Counted from the stretch's first letter, positions 1 to 11,268 are shown. The stretch: DNA of 28,250 bases from Didymodactylos carnosus (GCA_905250885.1 CAJNOQ010001819.1:1-28250), one strand, 5' to 3'. Notes: generated by a model from the letters alone, not told the origin. Made by a program: numbers and translations.

Positions 1-1484
1 ATCACACACCCACTTACAGAAAATAACTTTTTTAAAAGAAACATTTCTCTCTAAAAATATTGAAATTAGCTATTTTTTTCAGAATTGGATGGGCTCCAGT
101 TTAAAAAAAAGGTTTAGCTCTCCAGCTCATACTCTGAAAATTCTTATCTAAATTTTAAAATTGTAAATTTCAACCTTTTTTAAAGCTGCGCTTCCCGCGT
201 TCACAAGCTAGCTGGAACATTTTCAAGGATCTGGTTGGATAGAGCTCGAAAAACGAAACATTAGTGACAGTTGGTGACTATGAGATCTTGGATTAAACGG
301 TGTTCTAAAGGTTTTTCAAAAACCCAAATGGTAAAATTTATGTTTTAGCTTCCTGTTGAGCCCTTTAATGGCATGTGATGAAAGTTTAAGATATGGTTAT
401 TGACAGAGCTTAAAGGACTCAACAAAGCTCAGAATGTCTATTAATTCATTTTCCATTTGTCCCATCAATAGCTCCCATCAAGTTCGGAGCAAAATTTCAT
501 CCGTTATGGATGGACGCATTTGGGTATACACCATTGTTCGTTTCATATTTGCTACTAGATTGTCCGAGAAATTGACAAAAGTGTTGATTCGGAAAACCCT
601 CGGGAATCTTTGATAGAGAAGTCAAATCTGCTTCATATCAATAACTTATTTTTTTAGATCTTCGACGTTCATACGACATCACTACTATCAATCATTATAT
701 CCATCAATTGCACCTATTTTTATTCAAAAGAATAATAATAAATCAAAAACTCATTCGGGCGGGAAAGAACTCACTCCCATGCCACTACCGCAGTTCCATG
801 GAAAAGTGTGATTAAGACCTCAGCAGCATCTAGTTTTACTCAAAAATGTTTGCGCTACTCGGCTAAACTGTTTACAAAAAGTTTTCGATCGAATCATGGG
901 AGTTGATTTTGTCGGGTTATCTAAAATCTCGGTTTTCCAGAGATCTGCTCTGTAGGAATTTTAATGGAATGTTCATATGCTCCGCATCTGACTGGAGGTC
1001 TTTCCGGCTATTAAAATTACTTTTCGGATTTGTTCTGAGGCGAAAAGCTAAAAAAATAACCCAAACAGTCTAACAGTCACCTTTCCTTTTCTTACATGTT
1101 CTATGTTTTGTCACTTATTCATATACAGAAGAATCGATGGAATCAATGGAAAATCTACAATCATTTTGATTGTTCAGCTGGAAAATCCAAACATGGACTG
1201 TACTTCTGCAAGAAAAACAAATACTTTATTTATCCAACAAACAACAAAAAATAATCTTAAAAGCTTGATAAACTTAAAAATTCAACAACAAAAAAGAAAC
1301 AATTCATTCGGCAGCTATGTTTGTCACGTATAATGACAACAGACACTTGAGTGTACACTGTACAGTACCGAGTAAATCTTCAAATCATCTCCTACTATGT
1401 TGATTCTATGATATTCAGACATTTATAAAGATAATAGAAAAAAAACCATTGCGACTGTTAACAAATAAGATGACTTGTTGCTAG
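1..1484. other. Intergenic, no gene recognised
   Basis: AT-rich sequence with no convincing exon on either strand. A short imperfect inverted repeat lies around 353-425 (gttgagccctttaa against ttaaaggactcaac). A possible polyadenylation signal for the CNP-like gene (AATAAA read on the minus strand) is at 1230-1225, about 255 nt past that gene's stop. A 76-codon plus-strand open frame near 1103 has ordinary noncoding composition and is not called. Confidence 0.5.
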
Positions 1485-3173
1485 CTAATGAAATGCCCCA
1501 CTAAATATTGTTTGAACGAGAATTGGTTCTTTAAGATAAACAGCACATTCTCCATTGCCCATATATTTCATTACTGTCTGATTCAATTTATTATCACACA
1601 ATGCTACACATGACTTTTGTAAATCTGATTCTTTTTGAATTATTGACAAAAGATCTTGACCAGTTTGAACAGCTGATGAACCAGGCGCTACACCCACTGT
1701 AAAATGTGCACGTGACATAAAACCACAGGTAGGATGTAATATTGTCGATTGATGATAACGAGCTTGCTCATAACGAATTGAACAACGCTGACACAACGGT
1801 TTATCACTAATTGCGGATGTCGATTGCTGAAAAAAAAACAAGACGAACTTATTACTAGTATAAGCTAAAAAACGGTAATATTTACCAATCCTCGTTCATG
1901 TTCTTCAAAATTTTCTTCTACATCAATAATATCAACTTGTTGTTCTTCATCTTCTGTAAATGATCTTACCATCAATGATGAACACATTTCACATCCTTTT
2001 TGATCACCTTGACTTCCATTATTTTTATCAAATGCTTCATCATCATTCATATCCCATATTGACCATGTATGTCGTTCAGGAAATATTAAACGTGCGCCCA
2101 ATGTACGTGGAGTAATTATAAAACTAACAATATAAGCTGAACATAGTTTACCTAATAGATGAGATACACGAACATTTCCAGCATAATCTGTATACTGTCG
2201 ACGACTTTGATCCGTAGGTTTTCCAATAAATTTTACAGTACAATGGAGAAGTTTGGGCGTACCAATCATATTCGAACGATTTAACAGACTATTCACAGAA
2301 ACATCTAGATAAAAACGCCAAAGACATACAACATTTAATGATACGAAGCTTGATGTTGTTTAGATACTTTACTTTTTTCTCGACTAATTCGTTCCAAATC
2401 TTTTTTTAACATGGGAAATGTTTGAAGTGCTTGATGATAATAGTCGTACGCTTGTTCAATAATTGTCGTCGATTGTTCATGATTAACAAAGAGACCAAAA
2501 AAGAAGGGTATAAATGGACGATATTGATGCAAACGTGCTTGTATTGTGTCTAATGGGACCTGATGAATATTATGAGCTAAAATAAAATAGAGATGTTATT
2601 TTAAAGAATAACATCTTCAAATATGACTGACTCACTCGCTAGATATTGTGCATTTTTCTTCCATTGTGTTCGTGGTTCAACAATAACAACAATATATCCG
2701 TATTGTGATGCTTTTTGAAAATAAAATTTACATTCGTCCATACGAATATTTGTATTATCGATCACAATTGCATTAATACCGGCGCTACAATTAAAGAAGG
2801 ACATTTCTAACTTATCAAAGAGATTTACAAGGATGAATCGTACCGGCATGCATCTTCTGCATTTCGCTGACATGTCTGATGTGCATCAGATATTTTTGAT
2901 CGATCAAATTTGTATTCACCTGTTTCTTCAGACATGAAAAAGTGATCAGCTGAACATACTTGACACGAATGAGAATAGATTCTTTTCAAGATATCAACTA
3001 ATGTAGATTTTCCTATTAAAAAAAGCACAAAATAAAAATTGAAAATGAAATTTATGAGCTAATGAAATTTACCAGAACCGGGTAAACCACGCATAAGAAA
3101 CATAACCTAAATGAAAATAAGCGAGTAAAAAATCTTTCGAAGTTACCATCACATAATGCAAAATGTCCGCCAT
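1485..3173 (-). CDS. CNP: CNP-like 2',3'-cyclic nucleotide 3'-phosphodiesterase with P-loop domain, 7 exons, 447 aa
   Basis: Exons on the minus strand are 3173-3147, 3106-3073, 3012-2844, 2784-2636, 2576-2373, 2304-1886 and 1826-1485. The six GT-AG introns are 40, 60, 59, 59, 68 and 59 nt, and the spliced frame is 1344 nt with no stops. The start ATGGCGGAC is chosen because it runs in frame into the P-loop. Domains seen: P-loop GLPGSGKST at residues 16-24, interrupted by an intron in the glycine codon before the lysine; IDNTN at 85-89, matching the LDDTN of vertebrate CNP; VEPRTQW; RPFIPFFFGLF; first catalytic motif HCT at 215-217; second, HFT, at 375-377, followed by VQTGQDLL. In the CNP family the 2H domain opens 2',3'-cyclic phosphates to 2'-phosphates, and the N-terminal domain resembles polynucleotide kinases; RNA repair is the likely setting (inference). 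Residues about 271-371 are far longer than in vertebrate CNP (about 35 there), acidic, and contain CEMC (299-302) and CQRC (346-349). It ends at SGAFH without a CAAX box, so the prenylated tail of mammalian CNP is absent. Family call is firm; exon ends come from motif alignment. Confidence 0.9.
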
Positions 3174-3884
3174 TCATTTGACCATGTGGAAGATATTTAC
3201 ACTGTTATTTTAAAATATATCGAGGAGACAAAGCGATTTGACCGATGTCTGATGTTCTCTTTAAATAAATTCTATTTTCCCCACACATAGCCATTCTTCC
3301 TTCCCTCTTTTAACACAGTACATCAGTATGGCACCTGCTTTTCACTATCTTTTTTGTTCCGTCATATTCACCCCTCTTTACCCTTTGCAAAGCCTATCAT
3401 GAGTAAATACGTGCTTGACGATGCTTTCTATTTGAATAAAACAGGTAGTTAACCCAAGCAAACGTAAAATCAGAATGGACTAACATGCTGACTAGTCGGA
3501 AGTGTCGAAATGTTTTTTTCAACTAGTTGACATTTTATCCGAGTAGTGGGTATGTAGTCGAATTATTGATTGGTCGTTGCTATTGATCAGTCGAAGTCAA
3601 ATTGCTGCTCCCAAACGCTTGATTTCTGACTAGTGGAAAATATTTTAGCTTCTGAAATGTTTTGACAATAGATTTTTTTAGTATATTAAAGCAAGAAAAT
3701 ATGATACAGTTACATCTGGAGAATTTTCGATGTACTTAATGAAATATTCGTCGAACTCAAACTGTTACGCCAAGAGACACCAATAAACTGAGTTTTTCGT
3801 TGAAGGTTACCAAAGATGTAATATGATATATTATTCCCCCTTCTTCTTTCAAACGAAAGCTTGTAAAACTGCTTTTGAGACATA

Positions 3885-3963
3885 TTAACTCTTTCTGGTC
3901 ATGTGTCGGACGGTATCCGACATCGTAAATTTGAAATAAGTAAATATGACCTGAAAGAGTTAA
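3885..3963. mobile_element. 79-bp TTAA-ended MITE-like element (piggyBac-type termini suspected)
   Basis: The element begins TTAACTCTTTCTGGTCAT and ends ATGACCTGAAAGAGTTAA, so the termini are inverted with one mismatch in the inner part. Inside lies a second hairpin, GTCGGA-CGGTA-TCCGAC. TTAA at both outer edges and a pyrimidine-rich start are typical of piggyBac-family termini, but only 79 bp are present and there is no transposase. Confidence 0.5.
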
Positions 3964-4023
3964 AGCTAAGTTCATTCTAAGCATTACATTTATTTAATAA
4001 CATCCAATTAAAATGTGTGAAAG

Positions 4024-4047
4024 AACACTTGATTTAAATCAAGTGTT
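4024..4047. repeat. 24-bp perfect palindrome
   Basis: The half-site aacacttgattt is followed at once by its exact reverse complement, with no spacer. It sits in gene-free DNA and has no obvious role. Confidence 0.8.
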
Positions 4048-4088
4048 TTACTATCCATCAGTTACTATAAAATAATGTATCATTAAAA

Positions 4089-4139
4089 TTCTTCAACTCT
4101 ATCTGCTCTTTCTTCAACTCTATCTGCTCTTTCTTCAAC
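4089..4139. repeat. 21-bp tandem repeat, about 2.4 copies
   Basis: The unit ttcttcaactctatctgct (plus ct) is repeated twice exactly and then partly (ttcttcaac). Confidence 0.85.
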
Positions 4140-5504
4140 CTTTCACATTTTGACCGATTTATTTTTATTCTAAAACGTCGATCACATTCGATCATGATTT
4201 TACTACTGATAAAACAGTTTCAGACTAGTGCATTAACAAGAAAACAAAGATTTTAAGCGACGTGTCAACCTTATCTAATCCCGTATTAATCGTTAGTGGT
4301 TGTGACTAATAATAACACGAATAATGTTTACTTTTCAACAAACGATTTAGTAAAGTTATTTTACTAGTGGAATACCGTAGAAAGCAAAATGAAAAATTCA
4401 CAAGTAGAAAAAGAATATTCATCCAACTAGACACGTATTCAGAGAATAGAATGAAAGACCCGTTGGACGGTGAGCAATGATTCTGACATTTAGGGGTAAA
4501 AAATGAAAATAATTATTTTTTGATTTCTATAGTTAGAGTTTATAGTTCAATAAATGACGTATTTTTCTCATAAAATAATTTTGTTTGTTTCTTCCATGAA
4601 AGTTGGAAAAATGCGATAGAGAAAAAAGATCTGAAATTGCTGACAATCGACTTGAATTCTTTTGTTTTTACCATTTTTAAAGAATGTTCAAGTAAAGGAG
4701 ATCTCGATGATCTATGTTAACTTATCCAACTTCGGACACTTTTCCTATATAATTGAAGAAAAGATTTTTCATGTGACAAAATTTCTGAAAACTCACTCTT
4801 TAATATGACATGTTTTTACATTTTTAATCGAGCTCAATTTTGCACAGGTTCTATTATGATGGTAGTACAAAAAATGAATATTTTTTTCTGAATTTAACAA
4901 TTACTTGTCTAAAAATCTCAAGCTTTTCATATGAAATACTATTTCTTTTAGCTAAACGAGCATTTTTATTCTAATTGTGCCCGATGATCGTTTAAACTTT
5001 GAAGATCTACAGTCACTCAACAGTAGCCTTTATGAATGATTTTGATCTGACACTATGTGAAACATATTCCTATCCTATCCTATGTATTATCGTACCTCTC
5101 TGTTTGAAAAAATTACTAAAAAAATTTAGCTATTTAGAGTTTTATTTTTATGCGAAAAACGTACCTGTATGTGAGAGTTCATAAAATTTGATATCCTTAG
5201 CATCAGGCACTTTATAGAAGCCATAATGAAAAGTCTTCAACTTTCAGAAAAATTGAGCACAAACGCGTTGACTAAAAATAATAACATAGTCTGAACGGAG
5301 CATGTGTATGCTCAACATTTTTAGTCAGAAAAACTTCGTATGATCAATTTTGGCCTTGGCTTCTCAAAGGTGGTTTTCAGAACAAATGTTTTCTTAACAT
5401 TTCGAGTTTTTCAGGTACAGAAGAAGAAAATAGACTATCAATTGTAGAATGTCAACCGGCTTATAAAAAAAATAGAATATTACTAAAATTAAAGTTTTTT
5501 TAGA

Positions 5505-5597
5505 TCACGTCTATCCGTTGCAGTAGATCGTGGCGATGGACTGCCTCCGCTAAGAACGATGCCATACTTTATTCACGAGTATACCAGCAACACATAA
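5505..5597 (+). other. Possible exon scrap with cadherin-like peptide
   Basis: Directly after a good acceptor (ttttttag), 30 codons are open to a TAA and contain SVAVDRGDGLPPL. That peptide resembles the A-x-D-x-G-x-PPL motif of cadherin repeats. No other cadherin repeat was found nearby, so this is a relic at best and may be chance. Confidence 0.15.
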
Positions 5598-5769
5598 TGG
5601 TGTAATAATTATGAAAAGATAATGATGCATAGTCAAAATTTCACACATTTTTGATCAGATTCCTAATATTTAGTTTGTAAAATTTAAAGAAACTCGCATT
5701 TTCGACGATCAATATTAAAATAAGCTTGACCACACTTTTAATCGGAATCTTATTTGACAATGAGTTTGT

Positions 5770-6067
5770 TTAGTTTTTTAGATTCAATGATTCACTGAAG
5801 TTATATACCTTTGATTTTCTGTAATGATCAATGGTTTGTGGACATGTCATGAATGGATAAGATTTTGTGTAAAGATTATCCAGTTGAAATATATCCATTA
5901 CTTGAGAAAAATTGAAATCAGGTTTTATAGATGGTACTGATTTCTGAAACAATACAAAATAAAACATTTTAAATTATCTTATATTATAATTTATAGACAC
6001 AAGAAATAAAACTTACTTTTGTGGCAGTATGCGCCATAAAAACAGACTGATATAGCCAATCGAACAT
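5770..6067 (-). CDS. Small two-exon gene, unknown function, about 75-80 aa
   Basis: Exon 1 (6067-6017) reads MFDWLYQSVFMAHTATK. A GTAAGT donor follows, then a 73-nt intron (6016-5944) ending TTTCAG, and exon 2 (5943-5770) runs to a TAA. The joined frame is open, and the product is polar with scattered aromatic residues (SVPSIKPDFNFSQVMDIF, CPQTIDHYRKSKVYNF). The clean consensus splice sites and protein-like composition argue for a real gene or its 3' end. The frame is also open for several codons upstream of the chosen ATG behind an acceptor (ttatttcag), so an earlier exon is possible. No signal peptide or known domain was recognised. It lies on the same strand as, and about 390 nt downstream of, the UROD pseudogene. 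Confidence 0.4.
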
Positions 6068-6454
6068 GATGAGATAAATTATCTGAAATAAGTAAATAAA
6101 AAAAATCACCTTCACATGTTTTATTATCGATTAGATCTCACAGTTAGCACTATCAAAAAATTCTCAGCGTACCACAAAATCATAATTCGAGTTAAATTAA
6201 CCACAATTCTATGGAGCGAACCGATAGTAACACTGTGATTTAACGAATCTGAGATGGATGAACTGTGTGTGAGTCCAAAAATAAGACAATAGATAAATTT
6301 GTACTAGTTTATGGTAACTGCTACCTTTTTAAAATAAAAAAAAAAAAGCAATAAAACTATTAAAACAAATAACTATCGCAACGTTGTATCAATAAGTAGA
6401 GTAAAAACAAAGTTTAACTGTATAAAAAAGCACCAAAAAATAAAACACACATCA

Positions 6455-7708
6455 CTAGGATTTGTTTTCGTTGTCGATCATTTCTATTGATATTCTATGT
6501 TCGGTATTGACAAATATTTTTACACTCTCTATGAGTATATCGGGATATATTCCATGTTTTAAATTGGTAATCTATCGTTTCGTACCAAATTCTTTTAACA
6601 TTTGTCTTACAGATACAGTTCAATTTGATCTTTAGTTAAGTAAAGCACACATGGATCTAATTTCTCTGTAATACTGTATTCTCGTCATTAGAGTTGTATA
6701 TTTGTCGAATGAGAGTGGGCTGGATTGTCCCTACTAAATAAGTTACAAATTTATGTTAGTTCACTCATTGAGAAAGTTATAAACATTTGACATTACATAT
6801 TTACCTAAAACTAACAATATCATATCTAAGATCTTGAATTAATTTCATTGCATAGTGTGAATCTTTAGCAAAATAGTTCTAATGGTATACTTGATCATTG
6901 GTCATTTCTTCTCAAATTTGTATCAAATATGAATAAACATATTCTTCAAACAATTTATCATTTAACGCTTGACAATATAATTCAAATATTTGAATAAGTT
7001 GAATTACATTTGAAATTTGTTTTCTCTGTTACTCTATTGTCAATTGTGTGATTAGTTTCAACAAATGATCTAACAAACGTTCACGATGATAATAGAGTCA
7101 GCATTTCAGTTTTGACTGATGTCGTCACCTAAACAAAAGATAATCTCAAACTGGACGCTATACAGAGCAAAAGAGTTGTCATTACCTTTGAGATGTATTC
7201 AATATGAGCTACTTTTTCCTTCGATACTAAAACACATTGACGTTAATGGCCCTCCACTAAATCTCGTCGAGACATGACCCACTATCTCGTCTTGACAATA
7301 CTCTCATAAAACATAATCTGAACTTGTTTTAATATCGTACATTTTTTTCTAGCAATTTCAGAATATCCTCTGGATAAGTCACCGATTGTTTCAAACATGG
7401 TCATCTTTCAGCAACATTTCCATTCCAAAATGTATTGTTTGTACAAGAACAACAATATCTGTAAATAAAATAGCCGAATCCAAATCAAAACGTTTCACTA
7501 GGTTGCAATGTAATTTCTTTGACATAATCGGATGATCAAATGAATTCTAAAAAGTCATGTTTGATTAATAACAGTTGTTTAAATTCTGGTAAATATCAAT
7601 CGGTTTGTCGCATTATCCACCATACTGAAACACAATCGACAGGTTCACCACGACATACACACAATAACCGATCTTTTTTTTAAAAATCGGAAACTTATGT
7701 TTGATCAT
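6455..7708 (-). pseudogene. UROD: Uroporphyrinogen decarboxylase (UROD/HemE) pseudogene, nearly full length
   Basis: Translating the minus strand in shifting frames recovers UROD from end to end: RLLCVCRGEPVD near the N-terminus; WIMRQTD-stop-YLPEF (family MRQAGRYLPEF) near 7620; FDLDSAILFTDIVVL near 7480-7450, with the substrate-binding Asp kept; SGGPLTSMCFSIEGKSS near 7270-7210; QLIQIFELYCQAL near 7000-6965; YFAKDSHYAM near 6875-6850; NLDPCVLY near 6665-6640; NLKHGIYPD near 6570-6535. At least eight in-frame stops and several frameshifts break it. One stop replaces the second Arg of the RQAGRY motif and one replaces the Trp of the RWLY segment. Two introns with GT-AG ends remain (7185-7129, 57 nt; 6804-6734, 71 nt), so this is a decayed genomic copy and not a retrocopy. 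UROD catalyses a step of heme synthesis; this copy cannot. Whether an intact copy exists elsewhere is unknown. Confidence 0.88.
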
Positions 7709-7885
7709 CTATAATAATAAAACGAATAAGAAATTTAGAATATGTAACAGTAACAAAAAGGAGATGTCATTGAATAAAATTAGAAGTCATTATAAAAAAG
7801 GATATATTACAAACGATATTCCAATTCATGAAAATATCTCATTTTAAACAGTACAAGGATATAGAGAAACTAAAACTTTTAAACT

Positions 7886-8188
7886 CTATCGATGAAAATC
7901 AGAGATATTTTCAGGTTTAAAAATGGCATCCGTCCGATGATACTTTTCAATAAAATGTGCTAATGCATGTAAAAACATGAACACAGTTTGTTACAAAAAA
8001 TAAATAAACTTTGAATAAAAAGAGTGTCACTTCACAGCAAGACTTTAATAAACTCATTTATTATTGTATTCAGCTTTCTGAGCGTTTGTAATCGTATGGT
8101 TAATGATCCATAGTCCAAAACGGTAATATATTTGATTGAAATAATGAATTGTCATCTCTTTAATTGTATCATTTAATAATTGAATGAC
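7886..8188 (-). pseudogene. Ghost of a second decayed gene, family not recognised
   Basis: After a possible acceptor (ttgttttcag) the minus strand reads VIQLLNDTIKEMTIHYFNQI and then YYRFGLWIINHTITNAQKAE before a stop near 8056. After a frame change it continues FLHALAHFIEKYHRTDAIF and KPENISDFHR to a stop at 7888-7886. The composition is unlike the surrounding AT-rich noncoding DNA, and the order and strand are consistent with one broken gene. It lies just upstream of the UROD pseudogene on the same strand, so the two may have decayed together. No family was identified. Confidence 0.3.
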
Positions 8189-10048
8189 TGAAAACAATTT
8201 GCTGATCAAAACAGAAGAAAAACAACTGCAAACAACAAATTGCTGCCATATTTATTTTGTTTAGATTTCCAACGTATTTTTGTCTCCAGACATTGAAAAG
8301 ACTATTTTAAAATGCAAAATTTTGTGTGAGAATATACAGAAGAGAGAAAATGTTATTCATTTCCTCGTATCGGTTTCTATTTCCATAATCATAATTATTC
8401 ACTACGTTACATTTTTCATACAATTTTAGTTCCTTACTTTTTATCTTTTCTTTACTTATATAATCAAAAGAGCTTAACTTTTAATGGATTATTTTTCTTG
8501 TCAATTGTTTCAGAAAATGTTTTTCTTCACTTCTGTACAATTCATACATCAGATTATAGATGTTGTTCGGCTTAGCACAATGTTGTTGTTCGTTTGTTTA
8601 CTACAGATCAAACAGCATTTCTTCTGATTATTTTCCAATGAATATGAGATAAAAATGGTTTTTTTTTCCTACTTTTTACTAGATGAGACTCGAATTATTA
8701 AAAATATTTTTCAGAATAATAGAAAAAGTATTTATTTAAACAGTTGCGTAATTTCTCGTATTTAATAAATAATTACTGAGTTCTTTTTGTTTTTATTGAC
8801 TAATATACCTTTACTAACGTTAATGTTCTATTTTAATTGTTTACTAACATAAAACGTGTGTGAAAGAAATAAAAATGATAAAAATACTAGTTCATCTCCA
8901 TGGAAAAGAGTTCAACTGATATTTCTATTGTCTACTTTAGGTCAGCTTTCATCATGATAATCAAATCGAACGATTTTACTAGTAATTAATTGAAATTCCT
9001 TGAGAGAAAGTAATAAAGATAAACAATTCTTGCATCTTCCATTGTATAACAAATTTTCTTATTTACTTTACTTGAAAATATTAAACTATCAAGTGAAAAA
9101 GTGAAACTGCCAGCAATCTAATCAAATGAATAAACGAATATGCTAATTTTGAGCAAATTAGTCAAATTTCTTAAAATTTGGAAAAATGTTTTAAAAAATC
9201 AAACGGGTAATTCTTATTTTAAACTTTTTCTATAACACCATGAACAAAATATCTAAGCTCAAAAAATGGAAAAAGAAAAAATATACTCATGTTAAATCTA
9301 TCGTCTTATTGAATTCTTTCCTATGTGATTCATCTCTACATTATTGACACATTTAATGGCCATCGGTAATCTTTTGCCCTGTCCTAATCAACAGTCATCT
9401 AGTCTTCGAATTATTGTAGCAATTTATCGATTGATAAATGGATTATCTGTCAAGATACGTTAACACAATTTTTTTTTATTTATATAACTCAATTTTTTGC
9501 CATTGACAGCGTCTCTGCGACTCCACACTTAATTGCTGCTACGACCATTTAAAATAAGATTAAAAAAAAAGAATTTTTCTGTTCGTGTTAATGTTGGTGG
9601 CTCTACCGTAGTGTGAAAATTTTGCCACAAAATTACATTTAAATTCTATAATATTGGATTCAGCTTTTTTGCAAAATAATTCAAATCTAAGATTTATTTC
9701 TAAGAAAAATCATTTACAAGGTCTGAAAACGTCGAGTTCTCATCTACACCTATGTGGAAATAGCGAAAGAAAATGGAAAAATATTGTCTCTTTGTTTGAC
9801 CATCTATGATTTGATGAGATATGTTTACTTTGAGGACAGTTTCTGCAATATCTTGAATATTCAGAAATTGATATTATATTAGATAACCGTCCATATATCG
9901 AATCAAAATTTCATTAGATATGCAGAATTTTGAACTCTATTCGAACTTGAAGGTTTCAAATGATTAAAATTTGTACTCATATCAATGTGAAGAAAAAAAA
10001 ATAAAAGTTCATTTTAAGTCGAGAGAAAAGTGCTGTTTTTTACATATT
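8189..10048. other. Gene-free AT-rich stretch
   Basis: No supported gene. On the minus strand around 8620-8530 a broken frame with CLICSK and CMNC could be a worn zinc-binding segment. On the plus strand around 9343-9463 a 39-codon frame (including LPCPNQQSSSLRIIVAIYRL) looks somewhat protein-like. Neither has enough support to be called. Confidence 0.35.
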
Positions 10049-10227
10049 CAGCACACGCGATAACCCAGAAGGTTTTCCTGTTTTTTTGACATAAAGAATA
10101 CTGGCAAAAGTTTAAGAAAAATTTTGAAATGAATATTTTTTTTACATTTTGTTCGAAAAGTTTTTTTAAACTTTTGCCAGTACCCTTTGTTAAAGATAGA
10201 AAATCTTCTGAATTATTGAGTGTGCTG
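10049..10227. mobile_element. 179-bp inverted-repeat element (MITE-like)
   Basis: It begins cagcacacgcgataacccag and ends with the imperfect reverse complement of that sequence (cagcacactcaataattcag read on the minus strand). The repeat continues inward to an exact inner pair, actggcaaaagttta / taaacttttgccagt. Arms are about 70-75 bp around an A/T-rich centre. No coding capacity, and no clear target-site duplication was seen. Confidence 0.6.
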
Positions 10228-11268
10228 ATACACGAAAAGGCAATTTTCCATGACTCTACATGTAAGAACTTTTGAGAAATATTTCCTAGTAAATGTACTG
10301 GAGATTGGATACTTGGGCACTTTATTTAAGTTCATCTGTAGCAAAATTCCAATTGTTGCTGCGATAAAAAACGGTAAAATTGCGCAGTTCACAACGAGAT
10401 TGCTAAAAACTCGTGTTACTGTATTGTAAAAAGTTGCGACTCGCAGGAAAACAACTTTTTCCTGCATGTATCTTCCCGATCATCGTCTACTCTCGTATAC
10501 GTGCTGCGGACCTTAAGAAGGGGATGCAACGGGATAAAAATAATTTCTTATTTAAGAAAAATTATATTTCACGTCGGAGGATTTCACTGTTCGTAAGAAA
10601 ATTGTATAAGCTTTAAAATGACGCGCAAAGTATGAGTAAATTAACAAAACGCTAGAACTCTAAGTGAAAATTAATTCTCAGATAATTTTAATATAAGTTG
10701 GATTCTATGAGTTTTTGCTGCAGTTAACTGTTTCAATCTAATCGTCTCAAACTTCTTGTCTCTTTGATTATATAGAGAGAGAAAATAAGCACAAAAAGAA
10801 TAGACAATACATCCTCGTATCCTCGATGTAGACTTATTTTGTTGTTTGTGATTTTCAGAATGTAATGAAGATCAATCTGGTTGTGTTTGACGCACAGGTC
10901 ATTTTTTGGAATGTCCATATTTAAGCATTTACCTAAAAGTTCAAGGGTGAGTGTTCTCTTTACATACAGAAAATGTTACCTCATAAACTAACCAAAAGAC
11001 ATAATCTTTCCAGGCACTTTTATTTTCAGATCAGACTCAGTCACATATCGAACTAAAATTGAAAAATACACAGGATTAAAACATAAAAAATCTATGATTG
11101 GAATTTTTTGAGAACTACTTGTTACAAATCCATAAATGAGAGTACACATAGACAATGAAAATTATTGTGTTGTATATAGGATCATTCTAAGTGGGGACTG
11201 ACATCAATATATTCCGGTTAACTTTTATTTTACACATATTGTAAAGCAAATTTTCCGGACTATTGAAT
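10228..11268. other. Intergenic, no gene recognised
   Basis: Several 60-85-codon frames occur on both strands, but none has a recognisable domain, splice site or paralogue in the window. I see no repeat structure here. Confidence 0.4.

Larger units (their letters stand above)
3174..5504. other. Intergenic stretch with small repeats
   Basis: No gene is recognised. The stretch contains a 79-bp TTAA-ended inverted-repeat element (3885-3963), a 24-bp palindrome (4024-4047) and a 21-bp tandem repeat (4089-4139), listed separately. Open frames of 60-75 codons occur but show no domain or splice support. The promoter of the minus-strand CNP-like gene should lie just above 3173; no clear core element was identified. 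Confidence 0.4.

Noticed and set aside
1103..1333. 76-codon plus-strand open frame
   Set aside because: Lys/Asn/Gln composition of AT-rich noncoding DNA; no domain, splice site or related sequence in the window. It overlaps the expected 3' UTR of the CNP-like gene.
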